From contig NZ_LHVH01000017.1 in NCBI RefSeq assembly GCF_001269885.1, positions 806,001 through 870,000 of the forward strand: 64,000 nt of DNA, given 5' to 3'. This document shows positions 8,833-18,448 of this stretch, one piece after another. A program made the position numbers and the translations under genes. The stretch's first letter is position 1. The number at the start of each line of letters is the position of its first letter. This DNA is from Pseudomonas kilonensis. Its GTDB lineage: Bacteria; Pseudomonadota; Gammaproteobacteria; Pseudomonadales; Pseudomonadaceae. Under the pieces are notes generated by a model. It was given only the letters and a program-made list of their open reading frames with translations. It did no database searches and had not been told where the DNA came from.

Positions 8833-10143
8833 ATGCAAGTTTCTGTTGAAAATACTTCTGCTCTTGAGCGCCGCATGAGCATCACCGTGCCGGCTGAGCG
8901 CATCGAGACTCAGGTCAACAAGCGTCTGCAGCAGACTGCCCAAAAGGCCAAAATCCCAGGTTTCCGCCCAGGCAAAGTGCCAATGAGCGTGATCCGTCAG
9001 CGTTACGAAGCTGATGCGCGTCAGGAAGCCGTGGGCGACGTGATCCAGTCTTCGTTCTACGAAGCGGTCGTCGAGCAGAAGCTGAACCCGGCCGGCGCTC
9101 CGTCCGTCGAGCCTAAAGTGCTGGAAAAAGGCAAGGACCTGGAATTCGTCGCTATTTTCGAAGTGTTCCCTGAGTTCAAGGTTGCCGGTTTCGAATCCAT
9201 CGCCGTCGAGCGCCTGAGCGCTGACGTGTCGGATGCCGACCTGGACAAGATGCTGGACATCCTGCGCAAGCAGAACACCCGTTTCGAAGTGACTGAGCGT
9301 GCAGCCCAGAACGAAGATCAACTGAACATCGATTTCGTCGGCAAGGTCGACGGTGAAGTGTTCGCGGGCGGTTCCGCCAAGGCTACCCAGCTGGTGCTGG
9401 GCTCCGGTCGCATGATCCCTGGCTTCGAAGATGGCCTGGTTGGCGCCAAGGCCGGTGAAGAGCGCGTTCTGAACGTGACCTTCCCTGAGGATTACCAGAA
9501 CCTGGACCTGGCTGGCAAAGCCGCCGAGTTCACCGTGACCGTCAACACCGTTTCCGAGCCGAAACTGCCTGAGCTGAACGAAGAGTTCTTCGCCCAGTTC
9601 GGCATCAAGGAAACCGGTCTGGAAGGTTTCCGCACCGAAGTTCGCAAGAACATGGAGCGTGAACTGCGCCAGGCTATCAAGTCCAAGGTCAAGAACCAGG
9701 TCATGGACGGTCTGCTGGCCTCCAACCCGATCGAAGTGCCAAAGGCCCTGCTGTCCAACGAAGTTGACCGTCTGCGCGTGCAGGCTGTTCAGCAGTTCGG
9801 CGGCAACATCAAGCCGGACCAACTGCCGGCAGAGCTGTTCGAAGAGCAAGCCAAGCGCCGCGTCGTGCTGGGCCTGATCGTCGCCGAAGTGGTCAAGCAG
9901 TTCGAGCTCAAGCCTGACGAAGCCCGCGTTCGCGAGCTGATCCAGGAAATGGCCTCGGCCTATCAAGAGCCTGAGCAAGTCGTGTCCTGGTACTACAAGA
10001 ACGACCAGCAACTGAACGAAGTCCGTTCGGTTGTGCTGGAAGAACAAGTTGTGGATACTGTTCTGCAGAAAGCTAGCGTGACCGATAAAGCGGTCTCTTA
10101 CGAAGAAGCGGTCAAGCCGGTGGAAGCTCCACAAGCCGATTGA
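8833..10143 (+). CDS. tig: Trigger factor
   Basis: 436 aa from ATG 8833 with a GAGGAAT RBS. Ribosome-associated chaperone and prolyl isomerase. The N-terminal ribosome-binding signature GFRPGKVP (residues 43-50) is present, followed by an FKBP-like PPIase domain (about 150-245) and the C-terminal helical chaperone domain. An in-frame ATG at 8770 has no RBS. First gene of the conserved tig-clpP-clpX-lon-hupB-ppiD series. Confidence 0.97.
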   Translation: MQVSVENTSALERRMSITVPAERIETQVNKRLQQTAQKAKIPGFRPGKVPMSVIRQRYEADARQEAVGDVIQSSFYEAVVEQKLNPAGAPSVEPKVLEKGKDLEFVAIFEVFPEFKVAGFESIAVERLSADVSDADLDKMLDILRKQNTRFEVTERAAQNEDQLNIDFVGKVDGEVFAGGSAKATQLVLGSGRMIPGFEDGLVGAKAGEERVLNVTFPEDYQNLDLAGKAAEFTVTVNTVSEPKLPELNEEFFAQFGIKETGLEGFRTEVRKNMERELRQAIKSKVKNQVMDGLLASNPIEVPKALLSNEVDRLRVQAVQQFGGNIKPDQLPAELFEEQAKRRVVLGLIVAEVVKQFELKPDEARVRELIQEMASAYQEPEQVVSWYYKNDQQLNEVRSVVLEEQVVDTVLQKASVTDKAVSYEEAVKPVEAPQAD

Positions 10144-10169
10144 TGGTTCTGCGGTAAGAAATACACACC

Positions 10170-10197
10170 CATAAGCCAGCCTTCGTGCTGGCTTATG
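10170..10197 (+). other. Hairpin in tig-clpP gap
   Basis: 11-bp perfect stem CATAAGCCAGC/GCTGGCTTATG with a 6-nt loop and no T-run. Possible mRNA stabiliser or weak terminator between tig and clpP. Confidence 0.5.
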
Positions 10198-10236
10198 CGT
10201 ATTCAAGACATAACTATTTGGGAGTGACTGCGAGAC

Positions 10237-10872
10237 ATGTCCCGCAATTCTTTTTATCAGCATAGCTCTGACATCCAGGCCGCAGGCGGCCTGGTCCCGA
10301 TGGTTATCGAGCAGTCCGCCCGCGGCGAACGTGCCTATGACATCTACTCGCGTCTGCTCAAGGAGCGCGTCATCTTTCTGGTGGGCCCGGTAGAGGACTA
10401 CATGGCCAACCTGATCTGTGCGCAACTGTTGTTCCTTGAAGCCGAAAACCCGGACAAGGATATCCATCTCTATATCAACTCCCCTGGCGGTTCGGTGACG
10501 GCGGGCATGTCGATCTACGACACCATGCAGTTCATCAAGCCTAACGTTTCGACGACCTGTATCGGTCAGGCGTGCAGCATGGGTGCGTTTTTGCTGACTG
10601 CTGGTGCCCATGGCAAGCGTTACTGCCTGCCGAACTCGCGCGTGATGATTCACCAGCCACTGGGCGGTTTCCAGGGCCAGGCATCGGATATCGAAATCCA
10701 TGCCAAGGAAATCCTCTTCATCCGCGAGCGCCTCAACACCTTGATGGCCAAGCACAGCGGGCGCACGCTTGAAGAAATCGAGCGCGATACCAACCGCGAC
10801 AACTTCATGAGCGCTGAAGCCGCACGTGAATATGGCCTGATCGATGAAGTGATCAGCCAGCGCCCCGCTTAA
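10237..10872 (+). CDS. clpP: ATP-dependent Clp protease proteolytic subunit
   Basis: 211 aa. Serine protease core of ClpXP/ClpAP. Visible are the nucleophile Ser in [11 protein letters not shown] and the catalytic His in [10 protein letters not shown]. An Asp follows in the [10 protein letters not shown] region. Begins MSRNSFYQH at ATG 10237, after GGGAGTG. Followed by clpX. Confidence 0.98.
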   Translation: MSRNSFYQHSSDIQAAGGLVPMVIEQSARGERAYDIYSRLLKERVIFLVGPVEDYMANLICAQLLFLEAENPDKDIHLYINSPGGSVTAGMSIYDTMQFIKPNVSTTCIGQACSMGAFLLTAGAHGKRYCLPNSRVMIHQPLGGFQGQASDIEIHAKEILFIRERLNTLMAKHSGRTLEEIERDTNRDNFMSAEAAREYGLIDEVISQRPA

Positions 10873-10916
10873 AATAAGCAGCTCAAAATGAGGTTGATCG
10901 GCTGGTCCGATCACCT

Positions 10917-10936
10917 GCGGGCTTGAAAAAGCCCGC
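10917..10936 (+). other. Hairpin in clpP-clpX gap
   Basis: GCGGGCTT/AAGCCCGC with GAAA loop. No T-run follows, so more likely a processing or attenuation structure than a full terminator. Confidence 0.45.
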
Positions 10937-10984
10937 AATTGCCTTCATCTTGTGTTGCAAGCCTATCGGATTTGGATCGATCGA

Positions 10985-12268
10985 ATGACTGACACCCGCA
11001 ACGGCGAGGACAACGGCAAACTGCTTTATTGCTCCTTCTGTGGCAAAAGCCAGCATGAAGTGCGCAAATTGATTGCCGGCCCCTCGGTCTTCATTTGCGA
11101 CGAGTGCGTCGACCTGTGCAATGACATCATCCGCGAGGAGGTGCAGGAAGCCCAGGCCGAGAGCAGCGCGCATAAATTGCCTTCGCCTAAAGAAATCAGC
11201 GGCATCCTTGATCAGTATGTGATTGGTCAGGAACGTGCGAAAAAGGTACTGGCCGTAGCGGTGTACAACCACTACAAGCGCCTGAACCAACGTGACAAGA
11301 AGAATGACGACGTCGAACTCGGCAAGAGCAACATCCTGCTGATCGGCCCGACAGGCTCGGGTAAGACCTTGCTTGCCGAAACCCTGGCCCGCTTGCTGAA
11401 CGTTCCGTTCACCATCGCCGACGCAACCACCCTCACCGAGGCGGGTTATGTAGGTGAAGACGTCGAGAACATCATTCAGAAGTTGTTGCAGAAGTGCGAC
11501 TACGATGTGGAAAAGGCCCAGATGGGTATTGTCTACATCGACGAAATCGACAAGATTTCCCGCAAGTCCGACAACCCGTCCATCACCCGGGATGTTTCCG
11601 GTGAGGGCGTGCAGCAGGCCTTGCTCAAGTTGATCGAAGGTACGGTCGCTTCCGTTCCACCCCAGGGTGGTCGCAAGCATCCGCAGCAGGAATTCCTGCA
11701 AGTCGACACCCGTAACATCCTGTTCATCTGCGGTGGTGCGTTCTCCGGCCTGGAAAAGGTTATTCAAAACCGTTCCACCCGCGGTGGCATCGGTTTCAAC
11801 GCCGAAGTGCGCAGCAAGGAAGAAGGCAAGAAAGTCGGTGAGTCCCTGCGTGAAGTCGAGCCTGACGATTTGGTCAAGTTCGGTCTGATCCCGGAATTCG
11901 TCGGTCGTCTGCCTGTCCTGGCAACGCTGGACGAGTTGGATGAAGCAGCGTTGATGCAGATTCTGACCGAGCCGAAAAACGCCCTGACCAAGCAGTATGC
12001 CAAGCTGTTCGAAATGGAAGGTGTAGACCTGGAGTTCCGTTCCGACGCGCTGAAATCGGTCGCCAAACGTGCCCTGGAGCGTAAGACCGGTGCCCGTGGA
12101 TTGCGCTCGATTCTTGAAGGCGTATTGCTCGACACGATGTATGAAATCCCCTCGCAATCCGAGGTGAGTAAAGTCGTGATCGATGAAAGCGTTATAGAAG
12201 GCAAGTCCAAGCCACTGTATATCTATGAAAACAGTGAGCCGGCTGCCAAGGCCGCACCGGACGCTTAA
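10985..12268 (+). CDS. clpX: ATP-dependent Clp protease ATPase subunit ClpX
   Basis: 427 aa from ATG 10985. The N-terminal zinc-binding domain shows CSFCGKS...[11 protein letters not shown]+ module has Walker A GPTGSGKT, Walker B VYIDEID and sensor residues. Unfolds substrates for ClpP. A terminator follows, separating it from lon. Confidence 0.98.
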   Translation: MTDTRNGEDNGKLLYCSFCGKSQHEVRKLIAGPSVFICDECVDLCNDIIREEVQEAQAESSAHKLPSPKEISGILDQYVIGQERAKKVLAVAVYNHYKRLNQRDKKNDDVELGKSNILLIGPTGSGKTLLAETLARLLNVPFTIADATTLTEAGYVGEDVENIIQKLLQKCDYDVEKAQMGIVYIDEIDKISRKSDNPSITRDVSGEGVQQALLKLIEGTVASVPPQGGRKHPQQEFLQVDTRNILFICGGAFSGLEKVIQNRSTRGGIGFNAEVRSKEEGKKVGESLREVEPDDLVKFGLIPEFVGRLPVLATLDELDEAALMQILTEPKNALTKQYAKLFEMEGVDLEFRSDALKSVAKRALERKTGARGLRSILEGVLLDTMYEIPSQSEVSKVVIDESVIEGKSKPLYIYENSEPAAKAAPDA

Positions 12269-12290
12269 GCGTCCCGCTGCCGGAATAAAG

Positions 12291-12316
12291 AAGGGGCCTT
12301 CGGGCCCCTTTGCTTT
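12291..12316 (+). terminator. Terminator after clpX
   Basis: AAGGGGCC/GGCCCCTT stem with a TTCG tetraloop, followed by TGCTTTT. Confidence 0.85.
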
Positions 12317-12342
12317 TAGCGCGTTTTAGACGTGTCTTAGCG

Positions 12343-12369
12343 CTTGTTTTTTTTCAAGGCTGCCCCCAT
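12343..12369 (+). promoter_or_regulatory. Candidate sigma-32 promoter of lon
   Basis: CTTGTT (12343-12348) and CCCCAT (12364-12369) are 15 bp apart, with CTT after the -10, close to the heat-shock consensus CTTGAA-N13-15-CCCCATNT. lon is a known heat-shock gene. Not tested experimentally here. Confidence 0.6.
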
Positions 12370-12429
12370 CTTGGTTTCAAGCTTACTTCCATCTGTTTCC
12401 GGCCCTAGGGCCGCCGTAGAGGCGAAATC

Positions 12430-14826
12430 ATGAAGACAACCATCGAATTGCCTCTCCTGCCATTGCGCGATGTCGTGGTGTATCCGCACATGGTTATCCC
12501 GCTGTTCGTGGGGCGCGAGAAGTCCATCGAAGCCCTTGAGGCTGCGATGACGGGTGACAAGCAGATTCTTCTGCTGGCCCAGAGAAATCCAGCCGACGAT
12601 GATCCCGGCGAAGACGCACTGTATCGCGTAGGGACGATTGCAACGGTTCTGCAATTGCTCAAGTTGCCCGACGGCACCGTCAAGGTCTTGGTCGAAGGCG
12701 AGCAGCGCGGTACTGTCGAGCGTTTCAGCGAAGTGGACGGCCATTGCCGGGCCGAGGTGTCGCTGATCGAAGAAGTCGATGCGCCCGAGCGTGAGTCGGA
12801 AGTGTTTGTCCGCAGTCTGCTGTCGCAGTTCGAACAATACGTGCAACTGGGCAAGAAGGTGCCTGCAGAGGTCCTGTCGTCGCTTAACAGCATCGACGAG
12901 CCGGGACGGCTGGTCGATACGATGGCGGCCCACATGGCCCTCAAGATCGAGCAGAAGCAGGAAATTCTCGAGATTATTGATCTGTCGGCCCGTGTCGAAC
13001 ACGTGCTGGCATTGCTCGACGGCGAAATCGATCTGTTGCAGGTCGAGAAACGCATTCGCGGTCGCGTCAAGAAACAAATGGAGCGCAGCCAGCGCGAGTA
13101 CTACCTGAATGAGCAGATGAAGGCCATTCAGAAAGAACTGGGCGATGGCGATGAAGGCCACAACGAAATCGAAGAGCTGAAAAAGCGCATTGATGCCGCC
13201 GGCTTGCCCAAGGATGCACTGGCCAAGGCCCAGGCCGAGCTGAACAAGCTCAAGCAAATGTCGCCGATGTCTGCCGAGGCCACCGTGGTGCGCTCCTACA
13301 TCGACTGGCTGGTCCAGGTGCCATGGAAAGCCCAGAGCAAGGTGCGCCTGGATCTGGCGCGCGCCGAGGACATCCTCGACGCCGACCATTACGGCCTGGA
13401 AGAGGTCAAGGAACGCATCCTTGAATACCTCGCCGTGCAGAAGCGCGTGAAAAAGATTCGTGGTCCGGTCCTGTGCCTGGTCGGTCCTCCAGGGGTCGGT
13501 AAAACCTCCCTGGCGGAGTCGATTGCCCACGCCACCAACCGCAAATTCGTACGCATGGCCCTTGGCGGCGTGCGCGACGAGGCGGAAATTCGTGGTCATC
13601 GTCGTACCTACATCGGTTCGATGCCGGGAAGATTGATTCAAAAGATGACCAAGGTCGGCGTACGCAATCCGCTGTTCCTTTTGGACGAAATCGACAAGAT
13701 GGGTAGCGACATGCGTGGCGATCCCGCTTCTGCGTTGCTCGAAGTCCTCGATCCTGAGCAGAATCACAACTTCAACGATCACTACCTGGAGGTCGATTAC
13801 GACCTGTCGGATGTGATGTTCCTCTGCACCTCCAACTCCATGAATATTCCGCCAGCGTTGCTGGACCGGATGGAGGTGATTCGTCTGCCGGGCTACACCG
13901 AGGACGAGAAGATCAACATCGCGGTGAAATACCTTTCGCCCAAGCAGATCCAGGCCAACGGCCTGAAAAAAGGCGAGCTGGAATTCGACGAGGAAGCGAT
14001 TCGCGACATCATTCGCTACTACACCCGCGAAGCCGGTGTGCGTGGCCTGGAACGGCAGATTGCCAAGGTCTGCCGTAAGGCGGTCAAGGAACATGCGCTG
14101 GAAAAACGCTTCGCGGTCAAGGTCACTGCGGACCTGCTGGAGCACTTCCTGGGCGTGCGCAAGTTCCGTTATGGCCTCGCCGAGCAACAGGACCAGATCG
14201 GCCAGGTGACTGGCCTGGCCTGGACCCAGGTCGGTGGTGAGCTGCTGACCATCGAAGCGGCCGTGGTACCGGGCAAGGGTCAATTGATCAAGACCGGCTC
14301 CCTGGGTGATGTGATGGTCGAATCGATCACCGCAGCGCTGACGGTGGTTCGCAGCCGCGCCCGCAGCCTGGGCATTCCCCTGGACTTCCATGAGAAGCGC
14401 GACACACATATCCACATGCCCGAAGGGGCCACACCCAAGGACGGTCCGAGCGCTGGCGTAGGCATGTGCACGGCCCTGGTCTCGGCATTGACCGGTATTC
14501 CGGTGCGCGCCGATGTCGCCATGACAGGTGAAATCACGCTGCGCGGCCAGGTCCTGGCGATTGGCGGCCTGAAGGAAAAACTGCTGGCGGCACACCGGGG
14601 CGGGATCAAGATCGTGATCATTCCCGAAGAGAATGTCCGCGACCTGAAGGAAATTCCTGACAACATCAAGCAAGATCTTCAGATCAAACCCGTTAAATGG
14701 ATTGACGAGGTCCTGCAAATTGCGCTGCAATACGCGCCGGAGCCCTTGCCGGATGTGGCTCCGGAGATTGTCGCGAAGGAAGAAAAGCGAGAGTCTGACT
14801 CTAAGGAAAGAATTAGCACGCATTAA
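12430..14826 (+). CDS. lon: ATP-dependent protease Lon
   Basis: 798 aa. N-terminal substrate-binding domain (about 1-200), a coiled-coil segment, AAA+ module with Walker A GPPGVGKTS and Walker B LFLLDEIDK, and the C-terminal protease domain with the catalytic dyad Ser in DGPSAGVGM and Lys in IGGLKEKLLAA. Degrades misfolded and regulatory proteins. Full length. Some genomes carry a second lon paralog; this one is in the clpX-hupB context of the housekeeping copy. Confidence 0.98.
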   Translation: MKTTIELPLLPLRDVVVYPHMVIPLFVGREKSIEALEAAMTGDKQILLLAQRNPADDDPGEDALYRVGTIATVLQLLKLPDGTVKVLVEGEQRGTVERFSEVDGHCRAEVSLIEEVDAPERESEVFVRSLLSQFEQYVQLGKKVPAEVLSSLNSIDEPGRLVDTMAAHMALKIEQKQEILEIIDLSARVEHVLALLDGEIDLLQVEKRIRGRVKKQMERSQREYYLNEQMKAIQKELGDGDEGHNEIEELKKRIDAAGLPKDALAKAQAELNKLKQMSPMSAEATVVRSYIDWLVQVPWKAQSKVRLDLARAEDILDADHYGLEEVKERILEYLAVQKRVKKIRGPVLCLVGPPGVGKTSLAESIAHATNRKFVRMALGGVRDEAEIRGHRRTYIGSMPGRLIQKMTKVGVRNPLFLLDEIDKMGSDMRGDPASALLEVLDPEQNHNFNDHYLEVDYDLSDVMFLCTSNSMNIPPALLDRMEVIRLPGYTEDEKINIAVKYLSPKQIQANGLKKGELEFDEEAIRDIIRYYTREAGVRGLERQIAKVCRKAVKEHALEKRFAVKVTADLLEHFLGVRKFRYGLAEQQDQIGQVTGLAWTQVGGELLTIEAAVVPGKGQLIKTGSLGDVMVESITAALTVVRSRARSLGIPLDFHEKRDTHIHMPEGATPKDGPSAGVGMCTALVSALTGIPVRADVAMTGEITLRGQVLAIGGLKEKLLAAHRGGIKIVIIPEENVRDLKEIPDNIKQDLQIKPVKWIDEVLQIALQYAPEPLPDVAPEIVAKEEKRESDSKERISTH

Positions 14827-14850
14827 TACGCATTTGCCTGGGGGGCTTCC

Positions 14851-14880
14851 TTGACAGTTTTTTAGAGCCCTTGTTATAAA
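14851..14880 (+). promoter_or_regulatory. hupB promoter
   Basis: Consensus TTGACA (14851-14856) and TATAAA (14875-14880) separated by 18 bp, about 95 nt upstream of the hupB start. Confidence 0.72.
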
Positions 14881-14974
14881 GCGGCTCTTAAGTGTCTGCA
14901 GGCCATTCAGCACTCGTTTTTGCTTTCACCAAAAAAACTTAGAATCATCTCAAATAGATATAAGGGGACTTAGA

Positions 14975-15247
14975 GTGAACAAGTCGGAACTGATTGATGC
15001 TATCGCTGCATCCGCTGATATCCCGAAAGCTGCTGCTGGCCGTGCGCTGGACGCTGTAATCGAATCCGTCACTGGCGCTCTGAAGGCTGGTGACTCCGTT
15101 GTTCTGGTCGGTTTCGGTACCTTCTCCGTGACCGATCGTCCTGCTCGTATCGGTCGCAACCCGCAGACCGGTAAGACGCTGGAAATCGCTGCTGCCAAAA
15201 AGCCAGGCTTCAAAGCTGGTAAAGCACTGAAAGAAGCCGTTAACTAA
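14975..15247 (+). CDS. hupB: Nucleoid protein HU-beta
   Basis: 90 aa from GTG 14975 with AAGGGGA 6 nt upstream. Complete HU/IHF fold, including the DNA-binding arm signature [21 protein letters not shown]. Small DNA-bending protein. Expressed from its own strong promoter after lon. Confidence 0.97.
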   Translation: MNKSELIDAIAASADIPKAAAGRALDAVIESVTGALKAGDSVVLVGFGTFSVTDRPARIGRNPQTGKTLEIAAAKKPGFKAGKALKEAVN

Positions 15248-15294
15248 GGTTTCGTTGAGTTTATCCGGGTCGGGGTCATGCCTGGCTTGGCAGC

Positions 15295-15369
15295 GGAGCG
15301 GTAATACGGCCGGTTGCAACCGGTCTGGCACGCCAGGGCTTGCAGGTTCGAGCCCGGTCCGCTCCGCCA
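15295..15369 (+). tRNA. tRNA-Asp-like structural sequence with GGC anticodon (pseudo-tRNA)
   Basis: 75 nt. Acceptor GGAGCGG pairs perfectly with CCGCTCC, followed by discriminator G and encoded CCA, as in bacterial tRNA-Asp. The remainder aligns to tRNA-Asp but has diverged: the D arm is 2 nt short and lacks TAGCTCAG/GTTCAG pairing, the T stem has an A-G mismatch, and the anticodon-loop place reads CTGGCAC (GGC) instead of CTGTCAC (GTC). Placed 47 nt after the hupB stop and 8 nt before a strong terminator, so it is probably transcribed in the hupB 3' UTR. Canonical charging is doubtful. Confidence 0.7.
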
Positions 15370-15377
15370 GTTACGAG

Positions 15378-15406
15378 AAGGCGCATCCTCGGATGCGCCT
15401 TTCTTC
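15378..15406 (+). terminator. Terminator after hupB / tRNA-like sequence
   Basis: 11-bp stem AAGGCGCATCC/GGATGCGCCTT with TC loop followed by TCTTCT. Confidence 0.88.
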
Positions 15407-15471
15407 TATCCGGATTCTACCCACGCTCCACGGTTGCCTAAATTTGAAGTTCAACCGTTTCTGGGGGACGC

Positions 15472-17343
15472 ATGCTGCAGAATATCAGGGACAATTCACA
15501 AGGCTGGATTGCCAAGACCATCATCGGGGTCATCGTCGCATTGATGGCGCTGACCGGTTTCGATGCCATTTTTCAAGCCACCACCAATAGCAACGAGGCG
15601 GCCAAAGTCAACGGCGAAAACATCAGCCAGAACGAGCTTAGCCAAGCCGTCGACATGCAACGCCGTCAGCTTATGCAACAGCTGGGCAAGGATTTTGACG
15701 CCTCCCTGCTGGACGAAAAAATGCTGCGCGATTCAGCGCTCAAGGGCCTGATCGACCGCAAGCTGCTGCTGCAAGGCGCACACGATGCGAAGTTCGCTTT
15801 CTCCGAAGCGGCGCTCGATCAAGTGATCCTGCAAACGCCTGAGTTCCAGGTCGATGGCAAATTCAGCGCCGAGCGTTTCGATCAGGTGATCCGCCAGCTG
15901 GGTTACAGCCGTATGCAGTTCCGCCAGATGCTGGCTCAGGAAATGCTGATTGGTCAGTTGCGCGCCGGCCTGGCAGGCAGCGGTTTTGTCACCGATGCCC
16001 AAGTGCTGGCATTTGCCCGCCTGGAAAAACAGACGCGTGATTTCGCCACCTTGAACATCAAGGCCGACCCGGCCTCCGTCAAGCTGACCGAAGACGAGGT
16101 CAAGGCCTACTATGACCAGCACGCCAAGGAGTTCATGACGCCTGACCAGGTGGTCATCGATTACCTCGAGCTGAAGAAAGCTTCTTTCTTCGACCAGGTC
16201 AGCGTCAAGGACGAAGACCTGCAAGCGGCCTACCAGAAAGAAATCGCCAACCTGTCCGAACAGCGTCGGGCTGCGCACATCCTGATCGAAGTGAACGACA
16301 AGGTGACCGAAGCCCAGGCCAAGGCGAAGATCGAAGAAGTCCAGGCTCGCTTGGCCAAAGGCGAGTCGTTTGAAGCCTTGGCGAAGGAGTTTTCCCAGGA
16401 TCCGGGTTCGGCGAACAACGGTGGCGATCTGGGCTATGCCGGTCCAGGCGTCTACGATCCGGAGTTCGAAAAGGCCTTGTACGCCTTGAACAAGGACCAG
16501 GTCTCGGCACCGGTACGCACCGATTTCGGTTTGCACCTGATCAAGCTGCTGGGTGTCGAAGCGCCTGAAGTGCCTACGTTTGCCAGCCTGAAGGATAAAC
16601 TGGTCCGCGAGCTGAAGACCCAGCAGGTGGAGCAGCGTTTCGTTGAGGCGACCAAGCAACTGGAGGATGCCTCGTTCGAAGCGTCCGACCTGGCGCAACC
16701 TGCCCAGGACTTGAAGCTGACCGTCCACACCTCGGCCCCGTTCGGTCGTGAAGGCGGCGAAGGGATTGCGGCCAATCGTGCTGTGGTTACCGCTGCGTTC
16801 AGCCCGGAAGTGCTGGAGGAGGGTGCCAACAGCACCGCCATCGAGCTGGACCCGGAAACCGTCGTGGTGCTGCGTGCCAAGGAACACCGCAAGCCTGAGC
16901 AATTGCCGCTGGAAAAAGTGGCGGGCCCCATTCGTGCTCAATTGGCCAAGGAACACGCCAGCGCAGCGGCCAAGACCCGCGCCGACGAGTTGATCGCCAG
17001 CCTGGGTGACGGCAAGACTGCACTGGACAAGCCGGTCGACGGCCAAGGCTGGAAAGCCATCCAGGCGGCCACCCGCAACCAGGAAGGCATCGACCCGGCG
17101 GTGCTGCAAGCACTGTTCCGCATGCCTAAGCCTGAGTCCAAGGACAAGCCGACGTTCAGCAGCGTGACCTTGCCTGACGGCAGCCTGGTGGTCGTGCGTC
17201 TGAACGGCGTGAACGAAGCGGCGGCACCGACTGACGAAGAGAAGGCGGAGTATCGCCGCTACCTGGCGTCCCGTGTTGGTCAGCAGGACTTCGCGGCGTA
17301 TCGCAAGCAGTTGGAGAGTCAGGCGGATATCAAACGTTTCTAA
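15472..17343 (+). CDS. ppiD: Periplasmic folding chaperone / peptidyl-prolyl isomerase PpiD
   Basis: 623 aa. Short cytoplasmic N-terminus, one membrane anchor (about residues 13-34, IAKTIIGVIVALMALTGF), a SurA-type N-terminal chaperone domain, a parvulin domain (about 262-355, with AAHILIEV and GGDLGYAGPG) and a C-terminal helical part. Assists outer-membrane and secreted proteins at the Sec translocon. Start is ATG 15472 after GGGGGACGC. Same position downstream of hupB as in other pseudomonads. Confidence 0.95.
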   Translation: MLQNIRDNSQGWIAKTIIGVIVALMALTGFDAIFQATTNSNEAAKVNGENISQNELSQAVDMQRRQLMQQLGKDFDASLLDEKMLRDSALKGLIDRKLLLQGAHDAKFAFSEAALDQVILQTPEFQVDGKFSAERFDQVIRQLGYSRMQFRQMLAQEMLIGQLRAGLAGSGFVTDAQVLAFARLEKQTRDFATLNIKADPASVKLTEDEVKAYYDQHAKEFMTPDQVVIDYLELKKASFFDQVSVKDEDLQAAYQKEIANLSEQRRAAHILIEVNDKVTEAQAKAKIEEVQARLAKGESFEALAKEFSQDPGSANNGGDLGYAGPGVYDPEFEKALYALNKDQVSAPVRTDFGLHLIKLLGVEAPEVPTFASLKDKLVRELKTQQVEQRFVEATKQLEDASFEASDLAQPAQDLKLTVHTSAPFGREGGEGIAANRAVVTAAFSPEVLEEGANSTAIELDPETVVVLRAKEHRKPEQLPLEKVAGPIRAQLAKEHASAAAKTRADELIASLGDGKTALDKPVDGQGWKAIQAATRNQEGIDPAVLQALFRMPKPESKDKPTFSSVTLPDGSLVVVRLNGVNEAAAPTDEEKAEYRRYLASRVGQQDFAAYRKQLESQADIKRF

Positions 17344-17371
17344 TGGCTTGATGTTTGGGTAAACCTGGCTG

Positions 17372-17431
17372 TAATGCTGTTCACTTAGAGAAAACGGTGC
17401 TTCTTCAGAAATGGGAAGCGCCGTTTTTTTT
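17372..17431 (+). repeat. Left terminus of long repeat element, locus 2 (also a terminator-like hairpin)
   Basis: Begins with the 15-mer TAATGCTGTTCACTT (17372-17386), which recurs inverted at 18243-18257 and 5594-5608. Next comes a hairpin AAACGGTGCTTC/GAAGCGCCGTTT and a T8 run, which probably terminates ppiD transcripts. Confidence 0.75.
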
Positions 17432-17445
17432 GGGCTTGGGTTTGG

Positions 17446-17703
17446 GTGTATATCCATTTCTTCGGTAACGGCTACTTATGGTTCCGCTCTTACAGCGGGT
17501 CACTTTCGAAGAGCGCGAAAGTAACCAAAGCGCTTCTGCCCCACCACTTGGTGCCTCGCCTAGGCTCGGCATGCCTGAACGAAGGCATTGCTCCGTGGGC
17601 CGCCGCGAAGGGCCATCCATGGCCCAGCGCGGCTAACCCGGCATCCATGCCGGGTTGCCCACTGCGCAATACCTTCGTTCAGCCAGCGTGGTTAACGGGG
17701 CGC
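17446..17703 (+). repeat. Long repeat arm, locus 2 left
   Basis: Same family as 4561-4838, from GTGTATATCC to GGTTAACGGGGCG. About 258 bp. Differs mainly at the hairpin (CCCGGCATCCATGCCGGG followed by TTGCCCACTGCGC). Confidence 0.85.
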
Positions 17704-17775
17704 CGAGATCAACGTCCACCGCGAGGCGGCCTAACAGCCGACCTGGCTCTCCCGGTCGTACACCCATTAGATCTG

Positions 17776-17864
17776 TGGGAGCAAAGCTTGCTCGCGAAGG
17801 CGGTGTTCCAGTCAACGATGATGTTGGATTTGCCGACGTCATCGCGAGCAAGCTCGCTCCCACA
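17776..17864. repeat. REPIN inside locus 2
   Basis: TGTGGGAGCAAAGCTTGCTCGCGAAGGCGG and the inverse CATCGCGAGCAAGCTCGCTCCCACA, between the long arms. Confidence 0.8.
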
Positions 17865-17930
17865 GGGGGCGCGCGGTCCCGTCAAAATCAGGCCGGCTGT
17901 TAGGCCGCCTCGCTTTGGCTTTTGATCTGG

Positions 17931-18195
17931 GGCGCCCCGTTAAACCACGCTGGCCGAACGCAGGCATTGCGCAGTGGGCAACCCGGCATGGATGCCGGGT
18001 TAGCCGCGCTGGGCCATGGATGGCCCTTCGCGGCGGCCCACGGAGCAATGCCGGAGTGAGGGCACACCGAGCCTAAGCGAGGTGCCGAGTGGTGGGGCAA
18101 AGCGTTTTTGGTTACTTTTGGCGCTCTTCCAAAAGTGACCCGCTGTAAGAGCGGAACCATAAGCCGCCGTTACCGCAGCAATGGATATACACACC
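17931..18195 (-). repeat. Long repeat arm, locus 2 right
   Basis: Reverse-complement partner of 17446-17703, from GGCGCCCCGTTAAACCACG to GGATATACACACC. Confidence 0.85.
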
Positions 18196-18242
18196 TAACC
18201 ACGCCTCCAGAAACGGAATAAAAAAATCTTCATTAACCGCTC

Positions 18243-18257
18243 AAGTGAACAGCATTA
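18243..18257 (-). repeat. Right terminus of long repeat element, locus 2
   Basis: AAGTGAACAGCATTA, exact inverse of the 15-mer at 17372-17386, so locus 2 is an 886-bp unit with 15-bp terminal inverted repeats that begin and end with TA. Confidence 0.75.
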
Positions 18258-18448
18258 ACCCGAACCGTCAGGTTTTTGTATCTGCTTGTTGCATGGAAAG
18301 CGGGTATTCGTCGATCTACCGGATCAGCGTCTTTTTCCTGCAAACAACCCCCAGTAAACTTGTAACCCCCTTGAAACAAGATTAGCCACGCGGCCAGGCC
18401 GCGTTCTGTTGCACAATACGCCCCGGACCGTTTTTCTCAGGATGTTCA

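Noticed and set aside
8359..10938. Very long minus-strand open frame opposite tig and clpP
   Set aside because: It overlaps two certain genes and a tRNA, and its product is a reverse-strand artefact of high-GC codon bias.
12337..14913. 858-codon open frame opposite lon
   Set aside because: Antisense shadow of lon, rich in His/Gln/Leu, with no RBS or domain.
15255..15590. 111-codon frame over the tRNA-like sequence and terminator
   Set aside because: It runs through structured RNA and a terminator into ppiD in another frame.
15733..17457. 574-codon open frame opposite ppiD
   Set aside because: Antisense shadow of ppiD with no family match.
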